From Rhodoferax sp. WC2427 (lineage in GTDB: Bacteria > Pseudomonadota > Gammaproteobacteria > Burkholderiales > Burkholderiaceae_C): a stretch of 64,000 nucleotides of DNA. The DNA lies in the NCBI RefSeq assembly GCF_040822085.1, contig NZ_CP162006.1:4278001-4342000 (forward strand). The letters are read 5' to 3'. Position numbers and translations under genes: made by a program. A model generated the notes under the pieces. The model was given only the letters and a program-made list of their open reading frames with translations. It had not been told where the DNA came from and ran no database searches. Below, in pieces: positions 21,317 to 33,113 of the stretch (its first letter is position 1; every line of letters starts with the position of its first letter).

Positions 21317-22366
21317 TCAGTGCCTGTGGCGGTGGTGGATATCCGGAAAGTGCGCGTGGCTGTGCCGTAGCGGCGCATGCGGGTGCGGATGGGTATGCGG
21401 CTCCACGCCGTCCCATGCAAAGTCGTGGTCGTGCTGGTGGTGCGCGTCGTGTCGGTGTCGGTGGGCGTGCGAGAGAGCCACATGGGTGTGCGCATGCGCG
21501 TGGTGCTCGGTCAGGTGCAGCCACACCCCCGCAGCCATCAGCGCCGCCGCCGCCCAGAACGCCATGGTCGTCGGCTCGCCGAAAACCAGCACCGCGATCG
21601 CCGCCCCGACAAACGGCGCAATCGAAAAATACGCCCCGGTGCGTGCCGCCCCCAGCCCGCGCAGGGCCAGCACAAACAGCACCAGGCTCAGCCCGTAGCC
21701 CACAAAGCCGATTCCCAGCGCCGAGGCCAGCACCGCCCCACTGGGCCACGCCGCGCCCAGCGCCCAGCCCAGCCCGGTGTTGACCGCTCCGGCCACCAGC
21801 CCCTTGCAGCCAGCCACCCACACCGCGTCCGAAGCGGACACCTTGCGGGTCAGGTTGTTGTCGATGGCCCAGGCCAGGCAGGCTCCCAGCAAGGCCAGCG
21901 GCCCCCAGCCCAGTACCGCAGCGCTGCTGTCCGACCATGCCAGCACCGCCCCGCCCGCCACGATCAGCAGCATGCCCAGGACGATGCGCCGGTCGGCGTT
22001 TTCACGGAACACCCACCACGCCAGCACGGCGGTCAGCACCGACTCGAAGTTCAGCAGCAGCGAGGCGCTGGCCGCGGTGGTGTGCGCCAGCCCCAGCATC
22101 AACAGCAGCGGCCCCAGCACCCCGCCAAACACGATGGCACCGGCCATCCACGGCCATTCCGCACGCGGCAGGTTGGCGGGCTGCCAGCCCCGGTCGCGCA
22201 GCAGCCGCAGCACAAGCAGCCCACCGCCGCTGCCCAGGTACAGCAAACCGGCCAGCACAAACGGCGACATGCCGCCGCCCACCAACTGCTTGGCCAGCGG
22301 CGTGCTGGCCCCGAACAAAACGGCTGCGCCCAGGGCGGGCAGGGCGGCACGAAGCAAGGTCTTCAT
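21317..22366 (-). CDS. EamA/DMT-family permease with long His-rich tail, metal transport likely
   Basis: This is a 349-residue drug/metabolite-superfamily permease with ten predicted membrane segments and the two EamA halves (residues about 8-140 and 150-280). The unusual part is the C-terminus after residue 284: about 65 residues with roughly 25 histidines in HAHAH and HRHRH runs, a typical zinc or nickel binding tail. The start at MKTLLRAALP is chosen because it lies 2 nt after the stop of the MerR-type sensor gene; the open frame upstream overlaps that gene in another frame. Cotranscription with a CadR/PbrR-like regulator makes a metal substrate likely. The direction of transport cannot be told. 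Confidence 0.85.
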   Translation of the reverse strand: MKTLLRAALPALGAAVLFGASTPLAKQLVGGGMSPFVLAGLLYLGSGGGLLVLRLLRDRGWQPANLPRAEWPWMAGAIVFGGVLGPLLLMLGLAHTTAASASLLLNFESVLTAVLAWWVFRENADRRIVLGMLLIVAGGAVLAWSDSSAAVLGWGPLALLGACLAWAIDNNLTRKVSASDAVWVAGCKGLVAGAVNTGLGWALGAAWPSGAVLASALGIGFVGYGLSLVLFVLALRGLGAARTGAYFSIAPFVGAAIAVLVFGEPTTMAFWAAAALMAAGVWLHLTEHHAHAHTHVALSHAHRHRHDAHHQHDHDFAWDGVEPHTHPHPHAPLRHSHAHFPDIHHRHRH

Positions 22367-22368
22367 GG

Positions 22369-22800
22369 TCAGCCCAAATGGGTGTGCCGCGCGGGCGAAG
22401 CTTCCACTTCCATCGCCGCCAGGCCTTGCAAAATGCCGCAGGCATCCACCGCCTGTTCCGAGCCGCAGCGTTCGCGCAGCGCGGCCAGCTGCAGCTTCAG
22501 CTGCGCCAGCTCGCGGATGCGCTCGTCCACATGGGCAATGTGCTGGTCGAACACCGCGTTGACGGCGCGGCAATCGTCCGCCGGGCCATCGGCCAGCGCC
22601 AGCAAGGCGTGGATTTCTGCATGGCTCATGTCCAGCGCGCGGCAGTTGCGGATCAGCCGCAGCCGCTCCACGTGCACCGGGCCGTACACCCGGAAATTGC
22701 CCGCCGTGCGCGCAGGCGCAGGCAGCAGGCCTTCTTTCTCGTAGTAACGCACCGTCTCCACGGTGCACTGCGCCACCTGCGCCAATTCACCAATCTTCAT
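22369..22800 (-). CDS. MerR-family Cd/Pb/Zn-responsive regulator (CadR/PbrR-like)
   Basis: This is a 143-residue MerR-type activator-repressor. The N-terminal winged helix starts MKIGELAQVAQCTVETVRYY, followed by GLLPAP and the long dimerisation helix. Three cysteines, in DDCRAV, RERCGS and VDACGI, match the metal-binding triad of CadR and PbrR. The ATG at 22800 is chosen because GGAAG precedes it; a TTG 12 nt upstream is less likely. It is divergent from the P-type ATPase, with a 20-bp-spacer promoter between, and is followed by the EamA gene with almost no gap. Confidence 0.9.
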   Translation of the reverse strand: MKIGELAQVAQCTVETVRYYEKEGLLPAPARTAGNFRVYGPVHVERLRLIRNCRALDMSHAEIHALLALADGPADDCRAVNAVFDQHIAHVDERIRELAQLKLQLAALRERCGSEQAVDACGILQGLAAMEVEASPARHTHLG

Positions 22801-22821
22801 GGGGTCTTCCAAACAAAAGAG

Positions 22822-22853
22822 TTGACTCTATAGTAGCTTCAGGTTGCTTAATG
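22822..22853 (+). promoter_or_regulatory. MerR-type promoter/operator of the metal ATPase
   Basis: TTGACT (22822-22827) and TTAATG (22848-22853) are 20 bp apart, the overlong spacing typical of MerR-activated promoters. The spacer holds an imperfect dyad, ACTCTATAG then CTTCAGGTT, close to the operators known for CadR and PbrR. Metal-bound regulator is expected to untwist it and activate the ATPase gene. Confidence 0.85.
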
Positions 22854-22878
22854 GGCAAAACACCCTCCCGAAAGTCCC

Positions 22879-25098
22879 ATGTCCGACCACACCCACCACC
22901 ACGAACACTCGCACGCCCATGGCCATGACCATGGCGAGGCGGCCTGTTGCGACAGCCACGCCGAGCCGGTGTTGGCCCCACTGGGCGTACCCGTTACCGG
23001 CGGTGGTGGTGTGCAAACCCCCATCCGCATCCTGCAGATGGACTGCCCCACCGAGGAAGCGCTGCTGCGCGGCAAGCTGGGCGGCATGGCCGGGGTGGCG
23101 GGGCTGGAGTTCAATCTGATGCAGCGCGTGCTGACCGTCACGCACATCCCCGAGGCACTCGAACCCATTCTGGCCGCCGTGCGCTCGCTGGGCTACACGC
23201 CCGAGCTGGCCCAGGGCAGCGCCCCGCCGACAGCCGAGCCCGCCAAACCGTGGTCGCCATTGATCGTGGCCGGGGTGGCCGCCGTTGCGTCCGAGGGCGC
23301 CCACTTCGCCGCCCTGCCCGCCTGGGTGCCTGCGCTGCTGGCCCTGATGGCCATCGCCACCTGCGGCCTCACCACCTACAAAAAAGGCTGGGTCGCGCTG
23401 CGCAACCGCAACCTGAACATCAACGCGCTGATGAGCATTGCCGTCACCGGCGCGCTGCTGCTGGGCCAGTGGCCCGAGGCCGCCATGGTGATGGTGCTGT
23501 TCACCCTGGCCGAGCGCATCGAGGCGATGTCGCTGGACCGCGCCCGCAACGCCATCCAGGGCCTGCTGCAACTGGCCCCCGAGCGCGCCACCGTGCAGCA
23601 GGCCGATGGCAGTTGGCTGGCGGTGGAGGCCAAATCCGTGCCGCTGCAGGCCCGCGTGCGCATCCAGCCCGGCGAGCGCCTGGCGCTGGACGGCCTGGTT
23701 GCCAGCGGCCGCTCCACCCTGGACCAGGCCGCCATCACCGGCGAGAGCCTGCCGGTGGAGAAGACCGTGGGCGACAGCGTCTTTGCGGGCACGGTCAACG
23801 CCGCCGGTTCGTTCGAATACGTGGTGACGGCGCTGGCGGGCGACAGCACCCTGGCCCGCATCATCCATGCGGTGGAAGCCGCCCAGGGTGCCCGCGCCCC
23901 GACCCAGCGCTTCGTGGACCAGTTTGCCCGGGTCTACACCCCCGTGGTCTTCGCACTCGCCGTACTGGTGGCCGTGCTGCCGCCGCTGCTGGCGGGCGGC
24001 GACTGGTTTGCCTGGGTCTACAAAGCGCTGGTGCTGCTGGTGATTGCCTGCCCCTGCGCGCTGGTGATATCTACCCCGGTCACCATCGTCAGCGGCCTGG
24101 CCGCGGCGGCGCGCCAAGGCATCCTCATCAAGGGCGGCGTGTTTCTGGAGCAGGGCCGCAAGCTCGCCTGGCTGGCGCTGGACAAAACCGGCACCCTGAC
24201 CCACGGCAAGCCGGTGCAGACCGACTTTGCCGTCCTCGACGGCAGCGCGGAAGCCGAGGCCCGCGGCATCGCCGCCAGCCTAGCCAGCCGCTCCGACCAC
24301 CCGGTGTCCCGCGCCGTGGCCGATGCGGCGCAGCGCGACGGCATTGCCTTGTTGGAAGTGGTCAACTTCGAAGCCCTGCCGGGCCGCGGCACCCATGGCG
24401 ACATCCACGGCCAGCGCTACCTGCTGGGCAACCACCGCCTGATCCACGCGCAAGGCCTGTGCTCCGACGCGCTGGAGGCCCGCCTGGCCGCCCTGGAAAC
24501 CCAGGGCAAAACCGTGGTGGTGCTGGCCCATGAAAAACAGGTGATCGCCCTGTTCGCCGTGGCCGATACCGTCAAGGACAGCAGCCGCCAGGCCGTCCAG
24601 GAACTGCAGGCGCTGGGCATCCAGACCGTGATGCTCACCGGTGACAACCCCCACACCGCCCAGGCCATCGCCACCCAGGTCGGCATCGCCGAGGCCCATG
24701 GCGACCTGCTGCCCGAGGACAAACTGAAGTTCTTGGAAGACAAAATCCGCCAGGGCGTGGCCGTGGGCATGGTGGGCGATGGCATCAACGACGCGCCCGC
24801 CCTGGCCCGCGCCGACATCGGCTTTGCCATGGGCGCAGCGGGCAGCGGCACCGCCATCGAAACCGCCGACGTGGCGCTGATGGACGACGACCTGCGCAAG
24901 CTGCCCCGCTTCATCCGCCTGTCGCGCGCCACCCACACGCTGCTGGTGCAAAACATCGTGCTGGCGCTGGGCATCAAGGCGGTGTTTCTGGTGCTGACGC
25001 TGATGGGCAGCGGCACCATGTGGATGGCGGTGTTTGCCGACGTGGGCGCCAGCCTGCTGGTGGTGGGAAATGGCTTGCGTTTGCTACGGTTTAAATAG
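22879..25098 (+). CDS. zntA: Heavy-metal P-type ATPase (Zn/Cd/Pb exporter)
   Basis: This is a P1B-type ATPase of 739 residues that pumps soft divalent metals out of the cytoplasm. The N-terminus is His-rich (residues 4-18), then CC at residues 23-24, and an HMA-like domain in which the metal motif appears as MDCPTEE (about residues 54-60). Core motifs are the dephosphorylation loop TGESLPVEK, the membrane metal site CPC in ACPCALVIS, the phosphorylation site DKTGTLTHGK, and GDGINDAPALARAD near the end. Regulation by the divergent MerR-type protein is clear from the promoter. The last codons and stop lie inside a dispersed repeat copy. Confidence 0.93.
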   Translation: MSDHTHHHEHSHAHGHDHGEAACCDSHAEPVLAPLGVPVTGGGGVQTPIRILQMDCPTEEALLRGKLGGMAGVAGLEFNLMQRVLTVTHIPEALEPILAAVRSLGYTPELAQGSAPPTAEPAKPWSPLIVAGVAAVASEGAHFAALPAWVPALLALMAIATCGLTTYKKGWVALRNRNLNINALMSIAVTGALLLGQWPEAAMVMVLFTLAERIEAMSLDRARNAIQGLLQLAPERATVQQADGSWLAVEAKSVPLQARVRIQPGERLALDGLVASGRSTLDQAAITGESLPVEKTVGDSVFAGTVNAAGSFEYVVTALAGDSTLARIIHAVEAAQGARAPTQRFVDQFARVYTPVVFALAVLVAVLPPLLAGGDWFAWVYKALVLLVIACPCALVISTPVTIVSGLAAAARQGILIKGGVFLEQGRKLAWLALDKTGTLTHGKPVQTDFAVLDGSAEAEARGIAASLASRSDHPVSRAVADAAQRDGIALLEVVNFEALPGRGTHGDIHGQRYLLGNHRLIHAQGLCSDALEARLAALETQGKTVVVLAHEKQVIALFAVADTVKDSSRQAVQELQALGIQTVMLTGDNPHTAQAIATQVGIAEAHGDLLPEDKLKFLEDKIRQGVAVGMVGDGINDAPALARADIGFAMGAAGSGTAIETADVALMDDDLRKLPRFIRLSRATHTLLVQNIVLALGIKAVFLVLTLMGSGTMWMAVFADVGASLLVVGNGLRLLRFK

Positions 25099-25137
25099 CT
25101 GCTTACGCTCTATGAATAAGCGCTAGAGGCACTTTTT
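25083..25137 (+). repeat. Dispersed intergenic repeat, copy 2
   Basis: GCTACGGTTTAAATAGCTGC followed by GAATAAGCGCTAGAGGC and a T-run. It supplies the last five codons and stop of the metal ATPase gene and separates it from the convergent hybrid kinase. Confidence 0.9.
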
Positions 25138-25147
25138 ATATAAATTT

Positions 25148-28879
<3,732 letters not shown>

Positions 28880-29226
28880 GGAAGAGACTCTCACGGCATG
28901 GCATGCTGACGCGCTCTCACATCGTTTGGTTTGCGTCCTGGCGGGGTGCCGCGTGAGCCACATTCATCCACCGCAGGACCCACTATGTTGGTAGAGCCAA
29001 GGCAGTTGTTGTACCGAAAAAACCAGCATCCCCCTGCAACAAGTCCACAACCATATGTAACAAACGAAAACATATGTATTCAAAGCCCGTTTCCGTGGCT
29101 GCAGTCCACAATTCCCGGCGCGCGCAGCGCCTGGGATGCCCCACCATTTGGCATGATGTCGGTTCATACACCCCGCTGGTTTCGCAGCCGCCTGCGCAGG
29201 CAGGCACCCCCAGGAAGGCTCCCTCC
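28880..29226. other. Divergent intergenic region with CATATG inverted repeat
   Basis: These 347 bp separate the hybrid kinase from the DUF1398 gene and hold no convincing gene. The 6-mer CATATG occurs at 29052-29057 and 29071-29076, separated by 13 A-rich bases, and could be an operator. I could not place a convincing -35/-10 pair for either gene. Confidence 0.4.
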
Positions 29227-29634
29227 ATGAACGCAGATCTCATACACCGCATGGCCCGCGCCACCCTGGCGGGCGACCTCCCTTTTCCCGACATCGTGGG
29301 CCACCTGCTTGCGCAAGGCGTGGAGTACTACCGGGTGGACTACGCCGCGGGGCAAATGGTGTTCTACAACGGTGCAGGCAGCAGCATCGTGGCCCCCCTG
29401 AAGCTGGACGGCCTGCCCGCCGTGGCCGCCGACTTCGACGCCCCGGCACTGCAAGCCGCCATCCTCGACAGCCAGCACCATGGCCAAAAGTTCCGCCAGT
29501 TCTCGGAGCGCGCCGTCCGGGCGGGTGTGCAAGGCTACTACGCCTTCCTGCGCGGCCAGCGGGTGGTGTACCTGGGCCGCCAGGGCGACCAGCACACCGA
29601 ATGGTTTCCAGGGGCCCGGCCAAAGGCGGATTGA
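29227..29634 (+). CDS. DUF1398-family protein
   Basis: This is a 135-residue cytoplasmic protein that fits the DUF1398 family, whose E. coli members include YbcV. The landmark is the central GVEYYRVDYAAGQMVFYNGAG block (residues about 33-53), then a C-terminal segment with GVQGYYAFLRGQRVVYLGR. No catalytic motif is evident. The ATG at 29227 has an AGGA upstream; the frame is open for a further 51 codons, but that part does not resemble protein. Function is unknown. Confidence 0.75.
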   Translation: MNADLIHRMARATLAGDLPFPDIVGHLLAQGVEYYRVDYAAGQMVFYNGAGSSIVAPLKLDGLPAVAADFDAPALQAAILDSQHHGQKFRQFSERAVRAGVQGYYAFLRGQRVVYLGRQGDQHTEWFPGARPKAD

Positions 29635-29671
29635 TGGGGGCAAGCTTTCAATTGGGCTGGCTTCACAGCAT

Positions 29672-29726
29672 GCTACGGTTTCAATAGCTGCCTGTGCTGA
29701 TTGAATAAGCACGAGAGGTACTTTTG
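29672..29726 (+). repeat. Dispersed intergenic repeat, copy 3
   Basis: GCTACGGTTTCAATAGCTGC then GAATAAGCACGAGAGG and a T-run. It lies 37 nt after the DUF1398 stop. The right arm has two substitutions relative to the other copies. Confidence 0.85.
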
Positions 29727-29921
29727 ACACTCACCGCCGATACCGCCACGGCGAACAATAGCCTGGCCGACTCTTGAATGACGCCATAATTTAAGCCCTA
29801 TACGGGGGCATTTGGGCAATCCCCTCAGCCGCCACCAACGGGCCCCCAGGTCCCTGCCAGCCTTTACCGTGCTGTGCGGCAGACCAAGCTGTTCGCCAGG
29901 TTTCACCAGGAGGTGTTGTCG

Positions 29922-30821
29922 ATGGCCGAGAAAGATGACAGGACCAAGGCAGAGACCCCCGCGGGCGGGTCCACAAACCTGGCACTTGAATGGGCCAAGG
30001 TTCTGCTACCCGCGCTCATTTCCTGGCCCCTGGCGGGAGTCGCCATAGCTTTGCTCTTTCAAAGCTCCATTACCAGCCTCGCGGACAGGTTTTCGCAGTC
30101 CACCGAGAGCATGGCGGAAATCGGGCCTGTGAAGATCAAATTTGGCGCACCCGTGCTCCCACCCCAGTACAGAACCTCGGCCCCACAAGTACCTACCGAG
30201 ATCATCGACTTGTCTTCGTCCATCGGCGAGGTGGGAGATACCGGACCCGAAGGAACCACCGTCGGGTTTGCCCTCGCCTATGCCATCCAGGCGAGAGCCG
30301 CAAAAAATGGCCAAAAAGGGCTCCAGGTGTCAGCGCGAGGCATTTACTCCCTGGCGCAAAAGTTTGATGAGTTTCCTGGTGAGACCTATGAAGGCACATC
30401 GCTACTGGGCGGACTGCAAGGGATGAAGAAAGTCGGGGTCTATCTTTTGAAGGACTGGCCTTACGCCTCAAAGGAACCCCCGAAAGCCTCTGTGAAACCG
30501 GCCTTCAAGATCAGTGCCTTCAGGCAAGCGAAGTCCATACCAGAAATTCTTTCGGCGCTCCGCGATGGCAATGTTGTCGCTGCCACCATTGAGATAACCG
30601 GGGACTTTGACCATCCGGAAAAAGACGGCCGCGTGATCCTTAAACTGCCTTTGCAAACGCAGGGGGGCAAGGCCATCGCCATCGTCGGGTACAACGCGGC
30701 AACCGCTGAATTCAAGTTTGCGAATGACTGGGGGGCCGCCTGGGGTCAAAACGGCTTTGGGCTGATCAAGGACACGGATCTGGCCAGGATCCTTGTTGAC
30801 GGCTACACGGTGGATTTCTGA
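29922..30821 (+). CDS. Membrane-anchored papain-fold protein without catalytic residues
   Basis: This is a 299-residue protein with one membrane segment (residues about 27-47) and a C-terminal domain that follows the C1A papain fold. Recognisable blocks are DTGPEGTTVGFALAYAIQ, where DQGxCGSCWAFA is expected; a middle part with SARGIYSLAQKF, EGTSLLGGLQGMKKVGV and KDWPYA; then GGKAIAIVGYN and FKFANDWGAAWGQNGFG. The catalytic Cys aligns with T113, the His with K250 and the oxyanion Gln with T107, while the Asn (N268) and Trp remain. It should therefore be an inactive papain-like domain, perhaps peptide-binding. The ATG is preceded by AGGAGGTG at ideal spacing. No operon partner is visible. Confidence 0.75.
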   Translation: MAEKDDRTKAETPAGGSTNLALEWAKVLLPALISWPLAGVAIALLFQSSITSLADRFSQSTESMAEIGPVKIKFGAPVLPPQYRTSAPQVPTEIIDLSSSIGEVGDTGPEGTTVGFALAYAIQARAAKNGQKGLQVSARGIYSLAQKFDEFPGETYEGTSLLGGLQGMKKVGVYLLKDWPYASKEPPKASVKPAFKISAFRQAKSIPEILSALRDGNVVAATIEITGDFDHPEKDGRVILKLPLQTQGGKAIAIVGYNAATAEFKFANDWGAAWGQNGFGLIKDTDLARILVDGYTVDF

Positions 30822-30848
30822 ATTGTTGGAAACAACAGCCACGCTCCT

Positions 30849-30892
30849 CTTTTTATAGCTTCCTACGCCCATCCAACCTGCACCAACCTCAG
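30849..30892 (+). repeat. Degenerate dispersed repeat (possible)
   Basis: TTTTTATAGCTTCCTACGCCCAT resembles the left arm of the dispersed repeat, but the right arm is not preserved. It lies at the 3' end of the convergent M14 gene. Confidence 0.35.
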
Positions 30893-32040
30893 TTTTCGCC
30901 CGTAACCACCGCCCGCACTGCCTCCAACACACTAGCCCCCAGCTTCTTCGCCCGCACACCGCTCCACCCCGCCCGCGCATCCGGCAGATTGGCGTTGTCC
31001 TTGAACGGCATTTCAATGGTGAACGCCAGGCAGCCAAAGGTCTGCCCCACCCAGTTGGTGGCCAGGCTCAGATTGGCCTGGCCGGGGGCGGCACGGGGGT
31101 AACCCACTGCCGTTTGGAAGTCGGGGCTGGCGGCCAGCCAGGCGGCTTTGAAGGTGTTTTGCAGGGCTTCGATGCGCGGGCTGTAGCCGGGGGTGGCTTC
31201 GGTGCCGACGACGAAGTTGTAGGGCAGGTTTTCGTCGCCGTGCGCATCCAGGAACAGGTCTACACCCAGCTGCTGCATCTTCTGCCGCACGGTGAAGACT
31301 TCGGGCGATTTCTCCAGGCTGGGCTCTTGCCACTCGCGGTTCAGGTTGGTACCAACGGCGTTGGTGCGCAGGTTGCCCAGGGCGGCACCGTCGGGGTTCA
31401 TGTGGGGCACGGCGAAGAATTCGCAGTGCTGCAGCAGGGTGCGGCTGGTGGGGTCGTCGCGGTCGAGCAGGCGTTGCAAAAAGCCTTCGGCAAACCACGC
31501 GGCCATGGTTTCGCCGGGGTGCTGGCGGGCGATAAGCCAGACTTTCTTTTTGGGGCCGGTCGCGGCCCTATCCTGGGTATCGCGGATGTGCAGCAGGGTG
31601 ATGTCGCGGCCCTGGTGGGTGGTGCCCAGGTGCTGCACGTCCACCAGGTCGGACACGGACGCAGTGCCCAGCAGGTCGAGGTGGCGCTCGTAAGAGTAGG
31701 GCTCGAAGTAGGCGAAGTAGATGCGGTTGGCGCCGGGCGTGGTGCGCACGGTCATGACCTGGCCGTCATAGGTGGTGGGCACGCGGAACCAGCGGCGCCG
31801 GTCGGTGCTGGCCACCATCTGGTAGCCGTCCCAGCCGGGCGGGTAGGCGCTTTGGCCGGCGTTCAAAAAGCGCAGCGTCACCGGCACGCCCGCCGCCCCA
31901 TGCAGGCAGAAGTGGAACCACTGGGCGAAGTCGCTGGCGTTGTCGGGGCGGATCTGGAGCTGGATGTCTTGCGGGTCGGCCAGGCTGACCACGGTGATCG
32001 CGCCCGCGTCGAACTGGCTGGAAATGTGAAGGGGGTTCAT
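30889..32040 (-). CDS. M14-family zinc carboxypeptidase (cytosolic, Nna1-like)
   Basis: This is a 383-residue metallocarboxypeptidase. An N-terminal beta-rich domain (residues about 10-125), typical of the cytosolic carboxypeptidase (M14D) branch, precedes the catalytic domain. Zinc ligands are in HPGETMAAW (HxxE) and the His of LDAHGDE. The catalytic Glu is in FTIEMPFK, and substrate-binding NLNREW and NPDG are also present. There is no signal peptide. Bacterial members process cytosolic peptides or polyglutamate-like tails; the substrate here is unknown. The Met at 32040 is preferred because the upstream frame crosses the pgpA region and is not protein-like. Confidence 0.85.
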   Translation of the reverse strand: MNPLHISSQFDAGAITVVSLADPQDIQLQIRPDNASDFAQWFHFCLHGAAGVPVTLRFLNAGQSAYPPGWDGYQMVASTDRRRWFRVPTTYDGQVMTVRTTPGANRIYFAYFEPYSYERHLDLLGTASVSDLVDVQHLGTTHQGRDITLLHIRDTQDRAATGPKKKVWLIARQHPGETMAAWFAEGFLQRLLDRDDPTSRTLLQHCEFFAVPHMNPDGAALGNLRTNAVGTNLNREWQEPSLEKSPEVFTVRQKMQQLGVDLFLDAHGDENLPYNFVVGTEATPGYSPRIEALQNTFKAAWLAASPDFQTAVGYPRAAPGQANLSLATNWVGQTFGCLAFTIEMPFKDNANLPDARAGWSGVRAKKLGASVLEAVRAVVTGEN

Positions 32041-32076
32041 CGGTGGATTATGTGCGCGCCCCCGATAATCTGCGGG

Positions 32077-32598
32077 ATGGACTCCCCTTCTCCCCGCTCT
32101 CCGATCCGCCGCCCGAGTGTGCGGTTTTTGCTGTCGCACCCGGCCCACTTCATCGCCCTGGGTTTCGGCTCGGGGCTGAGCCCGGTGGCCCCGGGCACGG
32201 CGGGCACGCTGTGGGCCTGGCTGGCGTTTTTGGTGGTCCAGCCGCATTTGACGCAAGGGCAGATGGGCGGGTTGCTGGTGGCCTCGTTTTTCATCGGCTG
32301 GTGGGCCTGCACGGTGTGTGCGCGGCACATGAATGTGGCCGACCCCGGGGCGATTGTGTGGGACGAGGTGGTTGCGTTCTGGCTGGTGCTGTGGCTGGTG
32401 ATGCCCACCGGGCTGCTGGGGCAGTTGGTGGCTTTTGGTCTGTTTCGCTACTTTGACGCGGCCAAGCCGGGGCCGGTGGCCTGGGCCGACCAGGCCTTCA
32501 AAGGGCTTAACGCGCGCGGCGGCTTCGGCATTATTTTTGACGACCTGGTGGCGGCGTTTTGCACGCTGCTGGTGATCGCCGCCTGGCGTTTTTTGTAA
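32077..32598 (+). CDS. pgpA: Phosphatidylglycerophosphatase A
   Basis: PgpA dephosphorylates phosphatidylglycerophosphate to phosphatidylglycerol at the inner membrane. The 173-residue product has the family core GFGSGLSPVAPGTAGTLWAW (residues about 29-48), the VWDEVVAFWL acidic motif and the C-terminal GGFGIIFDDLVAAFCTLLV. The start MDSPSPRSP is uncertain; an ATG at 32050 is an alternative. It is followed by cinA, a common pair; the usual upstream thiL is absent. Confidence 0.93.
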   Translation: MDSPSPRSPIRRPSVRFLLSHPAHFIALGFGSGLSPVAPGTAGTLWAWLAFLVVQPHLTQGQMGGLLVASFFIGWWACTVCARHMNVADPGAIVWDEVVAFWLVLWLVMPTGLLGQLVAFGLFRYFDAAKPGPVAWADQAFKGLNARGGFGIIFDDLVAAFCTLLVIAAWRFL

Positions 32599-32600
32599 AA

Positions 32601-32653
32601 CTATACTTTTGATAGCTGCCCATGCTTAATCTACCAGCGCTAGTGGCCGATTT
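32601..32653 (+). repeat. Dispersed intergenic repeat, copy 4 (contains cinA start codon)
   Basis: CTATACTTTTGATAGCTGCC then AGCGCTAGTGGCCGATTT. It begins 3 nt after the pgpA stop, and the cinA ATG and first 11 codons lie within it. Confidence 0.8.
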
Positions 32654-33113
32654 AATGCTTGAAAACAATTGCTTCCTGGCCACCGCCGAGAGCTGTACCG
32701 GCGGCATGATTGCGGCGGCCTGCACCGATTTGGCGGGGTCGAGCACCTGGTTCGAGCGCGGCTTTGTGACCTATTCCAATGCCGCCAAAACCGAGATGCT
32801 GGGGGTGGACGCCGCGCTGATCGCCCAGCACGGTGCGGTCAGCGAAGCGGTAGCGCGGGCCATGGCGGCGGGGGCGCTGGCCCATTCGCATGCCCAGGTG
32901 GCGGTGGCGGTGACCGGCGTGGCCGGGCCCAGCGGCGGCAGTGCCGACAAGCCGGTGGGACTGGTGTGGTTCGGCTTTGCGCTGGACGGGCAGGTGCACG
33001 CGGAATGCCAGCATTTCCCCGGCGACCGGGCCGCCGTGCGGACGGCCACGGTGCGGCATGCGCTGCTGCGGGTGGTAGAGCTACTTACTCCGCGTCCGTC
33101 GCCAGGCGGCTGA
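32622..33113 (+). CDS. pncC: CinA C-terminal domain protein, nicotinamide-nucleotide amidase
   Basis: This is a 163-residue stand-alone CinA C-terminal domain, the PncC type that deamidates NMN to nicotinate mononucleotide for NAD recycling. Family motifs are LATAESCTGGMIAA (residues about 19-32), GFVTYSNAAKTEMLGV and VAVTGVAGPSGGSADKPVG. The first 11 residues (MLNLPALVADL) are encoded by a dispersed repeat. The last codons overlap the 3' end of the convergent PhcQ-like gene by 29 bp and extend past the usual C-terminus. Confidence 0.9.
   Translation: MLNLPALVADLMLENNCFLATAESCTGGMIAAACTDLAGSSTWFERGFVTYSNAAKTEMLGVDAALIAQHGAVSEAVARAMAAGALAHSHAQVAVAVTGVAGPSGGSADKPVGLVWFGFALDGQVHAECQHFPGDRAAVRTATVRHALLRVVELLTPRPSPGG

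Noticed and set aside
22367..22768. Longer start for the EamA permease
   Set aside because: The upstream part is an out-of-frame reading of the MerR-type gene; the Met two bases after that gene's stop gives a normal first membrane segment.
31114..32076. Long plus-strand extension fused upstream of pgpA
   Set aside because: It lies antisense to the M14 carboxypeptidase, and protein-like sequence begins only at the PgpA core; the extension is a shadow.
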